From Deltaproteobacteria bacterium (lineage in GTDB: Bacteria > Desulfobacterota > Binatia > UBA9968 > JAJDTQ01): a stretch of DNA of 32,327 nucleotides. The stretch's first letter is position 1, and every line of letters starts with the position of its first letter. A program made the position numbers and the translations under genes. The notes below the pieces were generated by a model. That model saw only the letters and a list, made by a program, of their open reading frames with translations. It had not been told where the DNA came from and made no database searches. The stretch covers positions 1 through 32,327 of the forward strand of contig JAPOPM010000043.1 in the NCBI GenBank assembly GCA_026712905.1, written 5' to 3'. Positions 14,119-23,306 of this stretch are shown piece after piece.

Positions 14119-14583
14119 TTGGCCGCGGACTTCCACATAGTTTCGCTGACGCTTCACATCGGGCTGGTGGTGGGGCTGTGGCGCGTGCTGCTGCCGGCGT
14201 TGCGCCACGAGGCCGGGACGGAGGCCCGAACCGCGTTCCTCGTGCGCGTGCTCCGGGTGTACAACCCGACACAGATCGCCCTGCTCGGGATTCTCACCCT
14301 GACCGGAGCCTCCCGGATCACCGACCTCAAGGCGCTGCACGGCACGGCGTACTCCGAAGAGTTCGGCAGCGCGCTGGCCGTCAAGCTGCTGCTGGCCTTC
14401 TTCGTCATCATGCTGGGGACCTGGCAGTGCATGGGCATCGCCCACCGTTTCGTCCGGCAAACCGAATCGCCCGAGGGAGTCAGCGCCGAAGGGGTGGATC
14501 GGGTGCTGCGCAAGCTGGACCACTCGTCGGTACTGATGCTGGTGTTTCTGGCGGCGACGCTGTGGGTCGGGCTTTCACGATAG
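14119..14583 (+). CDS. Small CopD-like integral membrane protein
   Basis: This protein has about 154 aa and four predicted membrane helices (about 5-26, 52-70, 88-108 and 134-152). The pattern of a His in helix 1 (LTLHIGLVVGLW), LLGILTLTGASRI in helix 2 and ALAVKLLLAFFVIMLG in helix 3 resembles the CopD/DUF2269 group of small membrane proteins, some of which may bind copper or haem through histidines. The similarity is by pattern only. No ATG exists in the right region. I place the start at TTG 14119, 20 nt after the ferredoxin stop, because it includes the whole first helix; no Shine-Dalgarno sequence is visible, so translation may be coupled to the gene upstream. Together with the ferredoxin and hydroxylase upstream it could be part of a redox route to the membrane, which is speculation. 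Confidence 0.68.
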   Translation: MAADFHIVSLTLHIGLVVGLWRVLLPALRHEAGTEARTAFLVRVLRVYNPTQIALLGILTLTGASRITDLKALHGTAYSEEFGSALAVKLLLAFFVIMLGTWQCMGIAHRFVRQTESPEGVSAEGVDRVLRKLDHSSVLMLVFLAATLWVGLSR

Positions 14584-14605
14584 CAACGGCCGGCACCCGT
14601 CCAGG

Positions 14606-14634
14606 TTGACAAGGCGGGACAGGAGAGTTATTCC
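14606..14634 (+). promoter_or_regulatory. Promoter of the small Cys-rich protein gene
   Basis: TTGACA (14606-14611), 17-bp spacer, TATTCC (14629-14634). Predicted start near 14641, only about 10 nt before the ATG at 14651. An in-frame TTG at 14606 lies within the -35 box and is not the start. Confidence 0.6.
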
Positions 14635-14650
14635 TCACGGATACCAACGC

Positions 14651-15007
14651 ATGACTCCTGCCAAAGACAGCACGGGAAAGCCCGCTTCCAGGGCAAAAAA
14701 GGCGGTTCGTAACACGGCAGCGTCCAAGGGTGCGGTCAACGAACCCGACGACGCCGAAGATCAGGAACTCCCGAGCGACGCCGCCGGCCGGCTCAAGATC
14801 AAACGGCAATACGAAGACCTCCTGGGCATCCGCATCGAGAAGCTCAAGGGTCGCATCCTCAACCGGGAAAAGATCAACAAGACCATCGAAGGCATCTACT
14901 TCATCTGCCTCGAGTGCAAGAAGATCTGCCACAACCTCGACGAAGGTCTCGTACAGGACCCCGACACGCACATCTGCTACTGCGAAGGCTGCCGCAAGAA
15001 GAAGTAA
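14651..15007 (+). CDS. Small cysteine-rich (zinc-ribbon-like) protein of unknown function
   Basis: The protein is 118 aa. Residues 1-45 are Lys/Ala-rich and probably disordered; residues 46-80 form a charged helix (LKIKRQYEDLLGIRIEKLKG). Residues 84-118 hold six cysteines in two clusters: CLECKKIC (Cys86, 89, 93) and CYCEGC (actually Cys109, 111, 114), a zinc-ribbon-like arrangement reminiscent of DksA/TraR-type fingers but without their other signatures. I do not recognise the family. The ATG at 14651 lies about 10 nt after the predicted transcript start and has no Shine-Dalgarno sequence. The preceding membrane protein gene ends 67 nt upstream and the trmI gene converges on it 32 nt downstream. 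A role in binding nucleic acid or RNA polymerase is possible but unsupported. Confidence 0.72.
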   Translation: MTPAKDSTGKPASRAKKAVRNTAASKGAVNEPDDAEDQELPSDAAGRLKIKRQYEDLLGIRIEKLKGRILNREKINKTIEGIYFICLECKKICHNLDEGLVQDPDTHICYCEGCRKKK

Positions 15008-15039
15008 CCTCTCCCGTCGCCGCCCGACGCCGTCCTCCC

Positions 15040-15921
15040 CTACTCCGTCCGTTCCGCCGGACCCTGCGGCTCCGACCGTTCCACTTCCACGCGCCGGGCC
15101 GTGGTGACGAACCCGGTGTGGGCCACCATGCGGTGCTGGGGCCGGACGCTCATGTCCTTGACATGCCAGTAACGGACCAGGGTCTCCATGGTGTCGACGC
15201 ACGCGAAGCCGCCGTGGTTTTTCAGGGAATCGACGAACCCCTTCACCTGGAGCACCGTCGGCACGTAGCCCAGAAACACGCCGCCGGGCCGTAGCGCGCG
15301 CCACGCCAGGTCGGTTTGGCGCCAGGGCTCCGGCAGATCGAGGAAGATCCGGTCCACGGTGAGGTCCCGGAGGCCGTCGGCCACGTCGGCCACCTCCAGC
15401 GTCCACTGGGGCGCCGGGCCGTAGTAGCGGGCCACGTTCCGTTCCGCCGCGCGGGCGTGTTCCTCCCGGTTCTCGAAGGAGAGGACGCGCCCCTCGGGTC
15501 CCACCGCCCGCAGCAACGCCAGCGTGAGCGCCCCCGGGCCCACCCCCGCCTCCACCACCGTTGCCCCGGGATAGACGTCCCCCCACATCAGGATCAGGCC
15601 CAGGTCCTTGGGATAGATCACCTGCCCCTTGCGCGGCAGGTTCGGGATCAGGCGCTCGAGCGTCGGGCGCAACACCACGAACCGCTCCCGCAGCGAGGAC
15701 CGCACGCTGAAACCGTCAGGCCGGCCCAAAAGGTCGTCCACCGCGATGGTCCCGCCCCGGATGGAGATGGTCTCGCCGGCACGGAGGGTCTTCAGGTACT
15801 CCCGGTCCTTGCGGTCGAAGAGAACGACCGAGTCCCCGTCGCGGAGGGGCTCACCCGTGTTGCGCAAGCCGTTGAACGTGGTCGAGGCGGAAATGGCGTC
15901 CTCCCTTGGGTCCCGGGTCAT
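15040..15921 (-). CDS. trmI: tRNA (adenine(58)-N1)-methyltransferase, TrmI family
   Basis: The 293-aa protein matches SAM-dependent enzymes that make m1A58 in the T loop of tRNA, normally as a homotetramer. Residues 1-90 form the TrmI-type N-terminal beta domain (DSVVLFDRKDREYLKTL). The Rossmann fold follows, with motif I VVEAGVGPGALTLALL (SAM-binding), LSFENREEHARAAERN with the acidic residue for the SAM ribose, and the catalytic-site DLPEPW. RYWHVKDMSVRPQHRMVAHTGF near the C-terminus is also characteristic. The chosen ATG at 15921 overlaps the stop codon of the MFS gene by 4 nt (ATGA), implying translational coupling, and it yields the family's normal length. The frame stays open further upstream, but that part lies within the MFS gene. 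Confidence 0.93.
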   Translation of the reverse strand: MTRDPREDAISASTTFNGLRNTGEPLRDGDSVVLFDRKDREYLKTLRAGETISIRGGTIAVDDLLGRPDGFSVRSSLRERFVVLRPTLERLIPNLPRKGQVIYPKDLGLILMWGDVYPGATVVEAGVGPGALTLALLRAVGPEGRVLSFENREEHARAAERNVARYYGPAPQWTLEVADVADGLRDLTVDRIFLDLPEPWRQTDLAWRALRPGGVFLGYVPTVLQVKGFVDSLKNHGGFACVDTMETLVRYWHVKDMSVRPQHRMVAHTGFVTTARRVEVERSEPQGPAERTE

Positions 15922-17102
15922 GCTTCGGCAGCCTTCGACTTGGCGGCGACATGCCAGATGGTCACGAGCACGGCCAGGAACAGCATCGGTGTGGCGCCGA
16001 TATTCACCCAGGTCCAGCCAAGAAAATGGATGACCGCGCCGGATGAAAGCGACCCGATGGCCACCACCGTGTAGATGATCTGGTTCATCATGCCCTGTGT
16101 CTTGTTGCGTTCGGACGGGGCGTAGGCGGTCGTCATGAGGGTCGTGGCGGCCGTATACGTAAAGTTCCAACCGACCCCGAGGAGCACCATCGCCAGCCAG
16201 AAGTGGAAAACATGGATGTCCACCAGGGCGACGCCGATACAGGCGCCTTGCAAGGCGAGACCCGTGACGATCATCGGAATTTCCCCGAACCGCTTGACCA
16301 GCGAGCCGGTGAAGAAGCCGGGCGCGAACATCGACACCGAGTGCGAGGAGATAACCGCGGCCACGGAACCGAAAGCGTGGCCGCCGTGGGCGATCATGGC
16401 CACCGGCGTCGCCGTCATCAGAAAGTTCATCACGCTCTGAGCCACCGTCGCGGAAACCGCGGCGACGATGAACACCGGCTGTTTGATGATTTCCAGCAAC
16501 GGCCGCTGCTCGCCTTCCAGTTGCGCCTTGGTCAGGTTCGGGATGTTGAGGAACATGAGCACCAGCGCCGCCAACAGACCGGTTCCGATCATGAAGAGAA
16601 ACGCGCCGGCGAAGAGGTGGCTTGTCAGAAGCCCTTTTCCCCAGTTCGCCAGATTGGGGCCCGCGAACCCGGCGAACACACCGCCCGCAAGCACGAAAGA
16701 GATCGCCTTGGGACGGAATTCCGTCGAAGCAGCGTCCGCCACCGCGAACCGGTAGAGTTGCGAGAAACTGGAAAACAACCCGTACAGGAAGCCGCCCAGC
16801 AAGAGCAGCCAGAAATTCTGGTAGAGGACGGCGGCCGTGCAGGACAAGCCGCTGGCCGAAGCCAGGACGGTGCCGCAGAGAAAACCGGTCTTGCGTCCGA
16901 ACCGGCGCGTGAACAGCGACGTCGGCATGGCGGCGAGGGCGGCGCCGACCACGATCAGCCCGGTCGGCAAGGTGACAAGCGCCGGATGCGGCGCGATCAG
17001 CAGTGCCACGGCCGGGGATGTCACCATGAAGAGGCCGCGCCCCGTGCCGGACAGCATTTGACAGGTGCCGAGAACAAGGACGTTTCGATGGTCGGTCTTC
17101 AT
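15918..17102 (-). CDS. MFS transporter
   Basis: This 394-aa inner-membrane protein has about twelve helices. Typical MFS features are visible: TSLFTRRFGRKTGFLCG between helices 2 and 3 (a form of the conserved loop 2-3 motif), GGFLYGLFSSFSQLYRF in helix 4, and a second half beginning near residue 195 after a central cytoplasmic loop with the LTKAQLEGEQRPLLE segment. Its substrate is not evident; secondary transporters of this subgroup are often annotated only as MFS. The ATG at 17102 is preceded by GGGGAGA, and I prefer it to the open frame further upstream. Its stop overlaps the start of trmI. It begins 91 nt downstream of tRNA-Ser; I see no clear promoter of its own, so read-through from the tRNA is possible. 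Confidence 0.88.
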   Translation of the reverse strand: MKTDHRNVLVLGTCQMLSGTGRGLFMVTSPAVALLIAPHPALVTLPTGLIVVGAALAAMPTSLFTRRFGRKTGFLCGTVLASASGLSCTAAVLYQNFWLLLLGGFLYGLFSSFSQLYRFAVADAASTEFRPKAISFVLAGGVFAGFAGPNLANWGKGLLTSHLFAGAFLFMIGTGLLAALVLMFLNIPNLTKAQLEGEQRPLLEIIKQPVFIVAAVSATVAQSVMNFLMTATPVAMIAHGGHAFGSVAAVISSHSVSMFAPGFFTGSLVKRFGEIPMIVTGLALQGACIGVALVDIHVFHFWLAMVLLGVGWNFTYTAATTLMTTAYAPSERNKTQGMMNQIIYTVVAIGSLSSGAVIHFLGWTWVNIGATPMLFLAVLVTIWHVAAKSKAAEA

Positions 17103-17193
17103 GGCTCTCCCCGCGGCCGGGAACGCCGTCGTCGCCGGCGGGTCACAAGCCAAAAACCTGGCCGAATGTTGCTTGCGACATCACTGATTTGAG

Positions 17194-17286
17194 TGGCGGA
17201 GAGGAGGGGATTCGAACCCCTGGTACCCTTTTGGGGTACACACGATTTCCAGTCGTGCACCTTAAGCCGGACTCGGTCACCTCTCC
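17194..17286 (-). tRNA. tRNA-Ser (anticodon GGA)
   Basis: Reading the minus strand, the acceptor stem is GGAGAGG with CCTCTCC, the anticodon loop is CTGGAAA (anticodon GGA, serine UCC/UCU codons), and there is a long type-II variable arm (TACCCC...GGGGTA-like pairing) as expected for tRNA-Ser. The T arm is AGGGGTTCGAATCCCCT, and the 3' CCA is encoded. Length is 93 nt. Confidence 0.97.
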
Positions 17287-17400
17287 GTTGGGCGTGGAGG
17301 ATCGGGCGATCCACCCTGAAGTTTGTAGCATTAAGGCGAGGAATTGGCGACTCTCGGGCCTGCTCGGACCGCACAGAACCGGCTGGAGGCGCCCCTCCCG

Positions 17401-18387
17401 TCACGTGGCGATGTCCCTGGCCCAATCCCGGTTGCGGCGGTACCAGTCCACGAGCGAGCCGACGCCGGCGGCGAAATCCGTTTCGGGTTGCCAGCCCAGC
17501 AAGCGCCGGGCCTTGGAGATGTCCGCCCAGGTGGCGTCTACGTCCGCGGGGTGGCGGTCCTGGTACCGGACGGTCGCAGTTTGGCCGAGGAGACGCTCGA
17601 TCAGTTGGAGAGCGTCGTTGAGTACTATGGGACGGTCGGAGCCGAGATTGATGATCTCGTAGCCCGGTGCGGCCGTTATCGCCGCCAGGACGCCCCGGGC
17701 GACATCGTCGACGTAGGTGAAATCGCGCTGCTGGGTGCCGTCGCCGAAGACCGTGACCTCCCGCCCTTCGCTGATCCACTGGACGAAGCGGAAGAGGCTC
17801 ATGTCCGGCCGGCCGGCCGGGCCGTAGACGGTGAAGAAGCGCAGCACGGTGACGTCGATGCCGTAAAGAGCATGATACGTGTGCGCCATGACCTCCGCGG
17901 CCTTCTTGGACGCGGCGTACGGCGACAGCGGGCGGTCGGTGGCGGCGTCCTCCCGAAAGGGACGCGGGTTGTCGCCGCAGTAGAGGCTCGACGTGGAGGC
18001 GAGGATGAACTTCCCGATCTGCCGCGTCCGGCACAGCTCCAGCAGGTTCAGGGTTCCCGCGACGTTGGTGGAAACATAGACCCAAGGGTCGTCGACCGAC
18101 GCGCGCACCCCGGCACGGGCGGCCAGATTGATCACCGCCCTCACCGGCCCGGATGTTGCCACCGCCTGCGTCAGGGCCGGCAACGCCCCGCGGTCGCTGA
18201 TGTCCGCGCGAATGAAGTAAAAGCCCGGTCGCGCCCGGATCCGCTCCAGGCGCCATTCCTTGAGGCGCACGTCGTAGGCGGGATTGAGGTCGTCGACCGC
18301 GATGACGGCGTCACCGCGATCGAGCAGCAACTCGCACACTTTCCAGCCGATGAAGCCGCATGCTCCCGTGACGAGAATGGTACTCAT
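17401..18387 (-). CDS. NAD-dependent epimerase/dehydratase, UDP-glucuronate 4-epimerase-like
   Basis: This 328-aa extended short-chain dehydrogenase/reductase acts on nucleotide sugars. The Rossmann motif GACGFIG (8-14) binds NAD; STSSLYCGDNPRPF supplies the catalytic Ser/Thr region and YAASKKA the YxxxK pair. RFFTVYGPAGRPDMSLFRF is the diagnostic stretch of UDP-glucuronate 4-epimerases, which interconvert UDP-GlcA and UDP-GalA for surface polysaccharides. QRDFTYVDDVARG and the C-terminal LLGWQPETDF are typical of the family. The ATG at 18387 has no strong Shine-Dalgarno sequence but is the family-conserved start. It is transcribed divergently from dtd, with promoter elements overlapping in the 111-bp gap. 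It could supply precursors for envelope glycans; the TMTC-like protein at 6469-8760 is too far away to link with confidence. Confidence 0.9.
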   Translation of the reverse strand: MSTILVTGACGFIGWKVCELLLDRGDAVIAVDDLNPAYDVRLKEWRLERIRARPGFYFIRADISDRGALPALTQAVATSGPVRAVINLAARAGVRASVDDPWVYVSTNVAGTLNLLELCRTRQIGKFILASTSSLYCGDNPRPFREDAATDRPLSPYAASKKAAEVMAHTYHALYGIDVTVLRFFTVYGPAGRPDMSLFRFVQWISEGREVTVFGDGTQQRDFTYVDDVARGVLAAITAAPGYEIINLGSDRPIVLNDALQLIERLLGQTATVRYQDRHPADVDATWADISKARRLLGWQPETDFAAGVGSLVDWYRRNRDWARDIAT

Positions 18388-18442
18388 GGAACAGGTTTCC
18401 GGGTCTCCGCGAACCGAGGACGCTTGAACAATCGTCCGGCTG

Positions 18443-18472
18443 TTGTTAGTCGGAACGGTGTTCGGAAGTCAA
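18443..18472 (-). promoter_or_regulatory. Promoter of the epimerase gene
   Basis: Minus strand TTGACT (18467-18472), 18-bp spacer, TAACAA (18443-18448). A plus-strand pair for dtd (TTGAAC at 18424-18429, 17-bp spacer, TAGTCG at 18447-18452) overlaps it, so the two divergent genes may compete for polymerase. Confidence 0.45.
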
Positions 18473-18498
18473 CGGGAAACGGCCACCACACGCACCAC

Positions 18499-18969
18499 AT
18501 GAGGATCCTGCTACAACGCGTCGAACGGGCCAACGTGAGCGTCGACGGCGAGACGGTTGCGGCCATTGGACCCGGCCTCTGCGTGTTCCTCGGGGTCGGC
18601 AAGGGCGATTCCGAGGACGACGGCGCGTTCCTGGCCGACAAGCTGCTGAACCTTCGGATTTTTCCCGACGGCGCCGGCCGCTTCGACCGTTCCGTCCTGG
18701 ACACCGAGGGCGAAATCCTGGTGGTGTCCCAGTTCACCCTGTACGGCGACTGCCGCAAGGGGCGGCGCCCTTCCCTTACGGCCGCGGCCGCGCCGGAGGA
18801 GGCGGACCGGCTGTACCGGGACTTCGTGGACCGGCTGGCGCGCGTTGTCGGGCCGCGGGTCTCCACCGGGACCTTCCAGGCACACATGAAGGTGTCGCTG
18901 GTGAACGACGGACCCGTGACGTTCCTGATCGACAGCGCCGCGCTCAGGAAAGAGGGTTGGAAAACATGA
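18499..18969 (+). CDS. dtd: D-aminoacyl-tRNA deacylase
   Basis: This 156-aa enzyme hydrolyses D-amino acids (and mischarged glycine) from tRNA, a cytosolic proofreading step. The N-terminus MRILLQRVERANVSVDG is the canonical DTD start. The active-site motifs are SQFTLYGD (residues about 78-85, matching SQFTL) and NDGPVTFLID (a form of the NGPVT cross-subunit motif), both present. KGRRPSLTAAA and AHMKVSLVNDGPV also fit the family, and the length is close to the usual 145-150. The ATG at 18499 lacks a Shine-Dalgarno sequence. The stop codon overlaps the trmL ATG (ATGA), so the two translation-quality genes form an operon. Confidence 0.95.
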   Translation: MRILLQRVERANVSVDGETVAAIGPGLCVFLGVGKGDSEDDGAFLADKLLNLRIFPDGAGRFDRSVLDTEGEILVVSQFTLYGDCRKGRRPSLTAAAAPEEADRLYRDFVDRLARVVGPRVSTGTFQAHMKVSLVNDGPVTFLIDSAALRKEGWKT

Positions 18970-19418
18970 ACGTCGTGCTCTTCGAACCCGAAATCCCGCC
19001 CAACACGGGCTCGGTGGCGCGCCTGTGCGCCGCCACCCGCAGTCCCCTGCACCTGATCGAGCCGCTCGGGTTCCAGCTCGACGACAAATACCTCAAGCGT
19101 GCCGGTCTGGACTACTGGCCGCACGTGGACCTTCGGGTGCACGGTTCCTGGCGGGAATTTCTCGACCGCCACGGTGACCGGCGGCTGCATTTCTTCTCTA
19201 AAAAAGCGGAGTTATCCTATGTCGCGGCGCGGTTCGAGGAAGACGATTTTCTCGTATTCGGACCCGAGACCCGTGGCCTGCCGGAGGACCTCCTCGACGC
19301 CAACGCGGGGCGCAGCTACGTCATCCCCATGATGAGCCCGGCGGTGCGGAGCCTGAACCTGGCCAACGCGGTTTCCATCGTGCTCTACGAGGGGCTGCGT
19401 CAACTCGGACGGCTGTAA
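18966..19418 (+). CDS. trmL: tRNA (cytidine(34)-2'-O)-methyltransferase TrmL (SPOUT)
   Basis: This 150-aa SPOUT-fold (knotted) SAM-dependent enzyme methylates the ribose of the wobble nucleotide in tRNA-Leu isoacceptors. Diagnostic segments are PEIPPNTGSVARLCAAT (9-25), LIEPLGFQLDDKYLKRAGLDYW (given here only as a span around 31-52), VFGPETRGLPEDLL, and the knot-forming IPMMSPAVRSLNLAN followed by AVSIVLYEGLRQL. Length is normal. I start at ATG 18966, overlapping the dtd stop, with AGAGGG 9 nt upstream, rather than at the TTG 9 nt earlier. It is co-transcribed with dtd. Confidence 0.95.
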   Translation: MNVVLFEPEIPPNTGSVARLCAATRSPLHLIEPLGFQLDDKYLKRAGLDYWPHVDLRVHGSWREFLDRHGDRRLHFFSKKAELSYVAARFEEDDFLVFGPETRGLPEDLLDANAGRSYVIPMMSPAVRSLNLANAVSIVLYEGLRQLGRL

Positions 19419-19495
19419 CGGCGGTCGCCGGGCCACACTCGCGAAATATTTCCGGCCCTGCACGGCAGAGAACAGGCCGGACGGCCCTCGCGGGA

Positions 19496-19524
19496 TTGAC
19501 TCACCAACCGGGCGTGCTTAACTT
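19496..19524 (+). promoter_or_regulatory. Promoter of the NEW3-ABC operon
   Basis: TTGACT (19496-19501), 17-bp spacer, TAACTT (19519-19524). The predicted start near 19531 leaves a leader of about 32 nt with a GGGGGG ribosome-binding sequence. Confidence 0.65.
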
Positions 19525-19562
19525 ATCGGAACTTTTCGAAACCACACTACGGGGGGTTTTCT

Positions 19563-20791
19563 ATGAGGACTAGCAAGGCTTTTCTTGTCTGGCTGTTGCT
19601 GGCCGGTCTGGCGGTCGGTTGGCCGCTGTCGGGCACGGCACACGAGACTTCGGAGACCGGGGCGTCCCAGACGGACAACATACCGGACGAGGAGAAGGAG
19701 CCGTTCGAGCTGATCATGGCTTACACGGGCATCACCGTGGGGCCGGGTCAGGACTTCGAGATGGACGCGGAGATCGTCAACCCGAGGAAGGCGACGGTAC
19801 AGGTTACGCTGGAGGCCACATCGGTGCCGGAAGGCTGGACCGCGGCCTTCCACTCCAGGTACCCGAGTTTTCCGGTGGGCGGCATCATGGTCCAGGGGGA
19901 CAAAGCAACCACCCTCGAACTCAAGATCAAGCTCCCGGACGACGTGGAGCCCGGCGACTACGAGGTGGGGGTGACGGCCACGGACGGCAAGGGCGAAAAG
20001 ACGGAGACCGCCACGATCGCCTTTAACGTCTCGGCGAAGAAGGTCGACACCGGCGGGCTCAAGATGGAGAGCCAGTACCCGGTGTTGAGCGGCAATTCGG
20101 GTCAGGTGTTCAAGTTCAGCATCGACCTCAAGAACGAGACCGACAACCCGGTGACGACCGCGCTGGGGGCACAGGCGCCTCCGGGCTGGGTCGTGCGCAT
20201 CAAGCCCCAGTTCGAGGACACCCAGATCTCGTCCATCGCGCTCAAGAAGGATTCCACCGAGACCCTGAGCGTCGAGATCCAGCCGCCGCTCCAGGGTGAG
20301 CCCGGGGAGTACCCGGTGGTGGTCGTGGCGCGCTCGGCCGGCCTGTCCGCGCAGGCGGACCTGAAGGTCGCGCTGGCCGGAACACAGGAACTGAACGTGG
20401 GCACGGCCACGGGGCGGCTCAATGCCTCGACCACGGCCGGAGAGATGTCCCAGGTGGACTTCCTCATCGCCAACGCGGGCACCGCGCCCCTCACCAATCT
20501 GGCCTTCATCTCAAGCAAACCCGACGGGTGGGATGTCAACTTCCGGCCCGACGAGGTCGACAACCTCAATCCCGGAGAGGTGCGCGAGGTGAAGATGGAG
20601 GTCACCGCGCCGGACCGTGCCGTGGCGGGCGACTACATGCTGGCCGTGACCACCAACAGCCCGGATGTCAGCCAGTCCCTCGACTTCAGGGTCACGGTGT
20701 CGACGCCGACCATCTGGGGCTGGATCGGGGCGTTCATCGTCGGCGTGGTGGTGCTCGGACTGGCGGCGGTCTTCATTCGGTTGGGAAGGCG

Positions 20792-20795
<4 letters not shown>
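19563..20795 (+). CDS. Exported NEW3-domain protein with C-terminal membrane anchor
   Basis: This 410-aa protein has an N-terminal signal peptide (MRTSKAFLVWLLLAGLAVGW, residues 1-25) and a C-terminal helix (IWGWIGAFIVGVVVLGLAAV) followed by RLGRR, so it is anchored in the membrane with its bulk outside the cytoplasm. Between these lie about three immunoglobulin-like beta repeats of the NEW3/COG1470 type, each with a W near V-P-x-G-W (VPEGWTAAF, PPGWVVRI, KPDGWDVNF) and a later PGDYEVGVTA-type strand. These domains are thought to bind carbohydrate or protein partners. GGGGGG precedes the ATG. Its stop overlaps the ATG of the ABC ATPase gene, so it is the first gene of a three-gene operon and may be the substrate-contacting or sensory part of that ABC system. 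Confidence 0.85.
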
Positions 20796-21712
<917 letters not shown>

Positions 21713-21714
21713 CG

Positions 21715-22644
21715 ATGCTGGTCGTGTATTGGAAAGAGCTCCAGGATCATTTCAGCAGCCTGCGCTTCATGATCCTGCTTGCCCTGATCATTCTACCGGG
21801 AATCCTGTCCGTGTACTTCGCCGGACAGGGGCTCCAAGCGTCGCTGCAAAGCGACCCGACCGAACATGTGTTTCTCAGGCTCCTCACCACCGAGTCCATC
21901 TTCTTCTCACTCTCCACGTTCCTGGGGTTCTTCGGCCCGCTGGTGGGCATTACCCTCGGATTCGACAGCATCAGCGGCGAATACGGCCGGGGGACCCTCA
22001 GCCGGGTGCTCTCGCAGCCCATCTACCGGGACAGCCTCATCAACGGCAAGTTCCTGGCCGGGCTGACCACCCTGGCCATCCTCTGGGTGTCCATCTTCCT
22101 GGTGGTGATCGGTCTGGGCACCACCCTCATCGGGTACTTCCCCAATGCCGAAGAGCTGTGGCGCATGCTCTTCTTCGTCATCGTGGGCATCGCCTACACG
22201 GGCTTCTGGCTGGCGCTCGCCATGCTGCTCTCGATGCTGCTCCAAAGAACGGTCACCGCGGCGCTGGCATCCATCGCCCTCTGGCTCTTCCTCGGGATTT
22301 TCATCGGCGTGCTCGCCGGCTTCGCGGCCGGACTCATCATCCCGAATCCGGCAACGGCCGAGGACGTGACCAAGCGGGCGACGATCGAGACCGTTCTGGG
22401 GCGCATGTCGCCGAGCACGCTGTACAGCGAATCGGTGCGCCTGCTGCTCAATCCGGTGGCGCGCACGCTGGTGCCGGTCCTGCCGGAGCAACTCGGCCAA
22501 CTCGAAGGCCTGATCGTCACGCCGTTGAGCCTGGGGCAGAGCATGCGCCTGATCCTGCCCATGTTCTTCACTCTGCTGGCACTGGTGGCGGTATGCTTCG
22601 GCATCGCCTACATCAAGTTCATGCGCACGGAGATCCGCGCCTGA
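21715..22644 (+). CDS. ABC-2-type transporter permease
   Basis: This 309-aa inner-membrane protein has about six helices. It starts with MLVVYWKELQDHFSSLRFMILL, the KE-x2-xxF segment of NosY/ABC-2 permeases, and contains the typical FGPLVGITLGFDSISGEYGR / LSRVLSQPIYR loop, where the ATPase-coupling region lies. Later helices carry LVVIGLGTTLIG, GFWLALAMLLSMLLQRTV and LILPMFFTLLALVAVC. The long loop at about 195-275 lies between helices 5 and 6 and may be extracytoplasmic, where it could meet the NEW3 protein. GGGAGG precedes the ATG, which is 2 nt after the ATPase stop. The operon ends at a strong bidirectional hairpin (22693-22724). Confidence 0.9.
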   Translation: MLVVYWKELQDHFSSLRFMILLALIILPGILSVYFAGQGLQASLQSDPTEHVFLRLLTTESIFFSLSTFLGFFGPLVGITLGFDSISGEYGRGTLSRVLSQPIYRDSLINGKFLAGLTTLAILWVSIFLVVIGLGTTLIGYFPNAEELWRMLFFVIVGIAYTGFWLALAMLLSMLLQRTVTAALASIALWLFLGIFIGVLAGFAAGLIIPNPATAEDVTKRATIETVLGRMSPSTLYSESVRLLLNPVARTLVPVLPEQLGQLEGLIVTPLSLGQSMRLILPMFFTLLALVAVCFGIAYIKFMRTEIRA

Positions 22645-22692
22645 CCCGTATCCACGGGCAGGTCGACGGACGCTGATCCGCGCCGTCACGAA

Positions 22693-22724
22693 AAAGGGCA
22701 GGTGTCGCATGACACCTGCCCTTT
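22693..22724. terminator. Bidirectional intrinsic terminator between converging operons
   Basis: A perfect 14-bp stem (22693-22706 with 22711-22724) with a 4-base loop GCAT. In the minus direction it ends in a run of T (from the A-tract at 22691-22695); in the plus direction the 3' flank is CCATTT with TTT inside the stem end. It lies between the ABC permease stop (22644) and the 2Fe-2S subunit stop (22770) and serves both. Confidence 0.85.
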
Positions 22725-22769
22725 CCATTTCCGTGCCCGTCCCTGAAGGGCGGAGACTCTATTGGAGGA

Positions 22770-23264
22770 TCAGGACGCGTCGGCGTTCGGCTTCCCCACC
22801 CCCATGATGGACTCGACGATCTTCTTGTAACCCGTGCAGCGGCAAATGTTGCCGTTCATGTACTCGATGACGTCTTCTTCCGTGGGGTTCGGGTTCTGGT
22901 CCAGCAGCGTCTTGGCGGTGAGGATCATGCCCGGCGTACAGAAGCCGCACTGGAAGCCGCCGTACTCGATGAACGCTTCCTGGATCGGATGCAGCTTGCC
23001 GTCCTCCGCCATGCCCTCGATGGTGAGAACGTCCTTGTCCCGCGCCTCGAAGGCCGGCAGGGTGCACGAACTCACCGGGCGTCCGTCGAGCAGCAGCGTG
23101 CAAGCGCCGCACACCTGCACGTCGCAGGAGCGCTTCGCGCCGGTGAGTCCCAGGCGCTTGCGAATCACGTCCAGGAGCAGCTCGTGCGGCTCCACCTCGA
23201 GGTCGTAGCGCGTCCCGTTCACCGTGAAGGATAGCGGAAGGGTCTGCCGTCCTGAGTCTGCCAT
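22770..23264 (-). CDS. 2Fe-2S small subunit of a xanthine dehydrogenase-family enzyme (CoxS-like)
   Basis: This 164-aa electron-transfer subunit carries two [2Fe-2S] clusters that link the molybdenum site to FAD. All eight ligands are present: the N-terminal plant-type cluster Cys47, Cys52, Cys55 and Cys67 (CDVQVCGAC ... C) and the C-terminal four-helix cluster Cys106, Cys109, Cys141 and Cys143 (CGFCTPGMIL ... ICRCTGY). The ATG at 23264 has GGAGA about 10 nt upstream. It is the last gene of a coxG-like, coxM-like, coxS-like set and is followed by the terminator at 22693-22724. No large subunit gene follows, which is unusual; the only one in the window is at 10886-13108. Confidence 0.95.
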   Translation of the reverse strand: MADSGRQTLPLSFTVNGTRYDLEVEPHELLLDVIRKRLGLTGAKRSCDVQVCGACTLLLDGRPVSSCTLPAFEARDKDVLTIEGMAEDGKLHPIQEAFIEYGGFQCGFCTPGMILTAKTLLDQNPNPTEEDVIEYMNGNICRCTGYKKIVESIMGVGKPNADAS

Positions 23265-23306
23265 AACCGTTGGTCTCCGCTGGATTCTAGTGTGCCGCGT
23301 CCGAAG

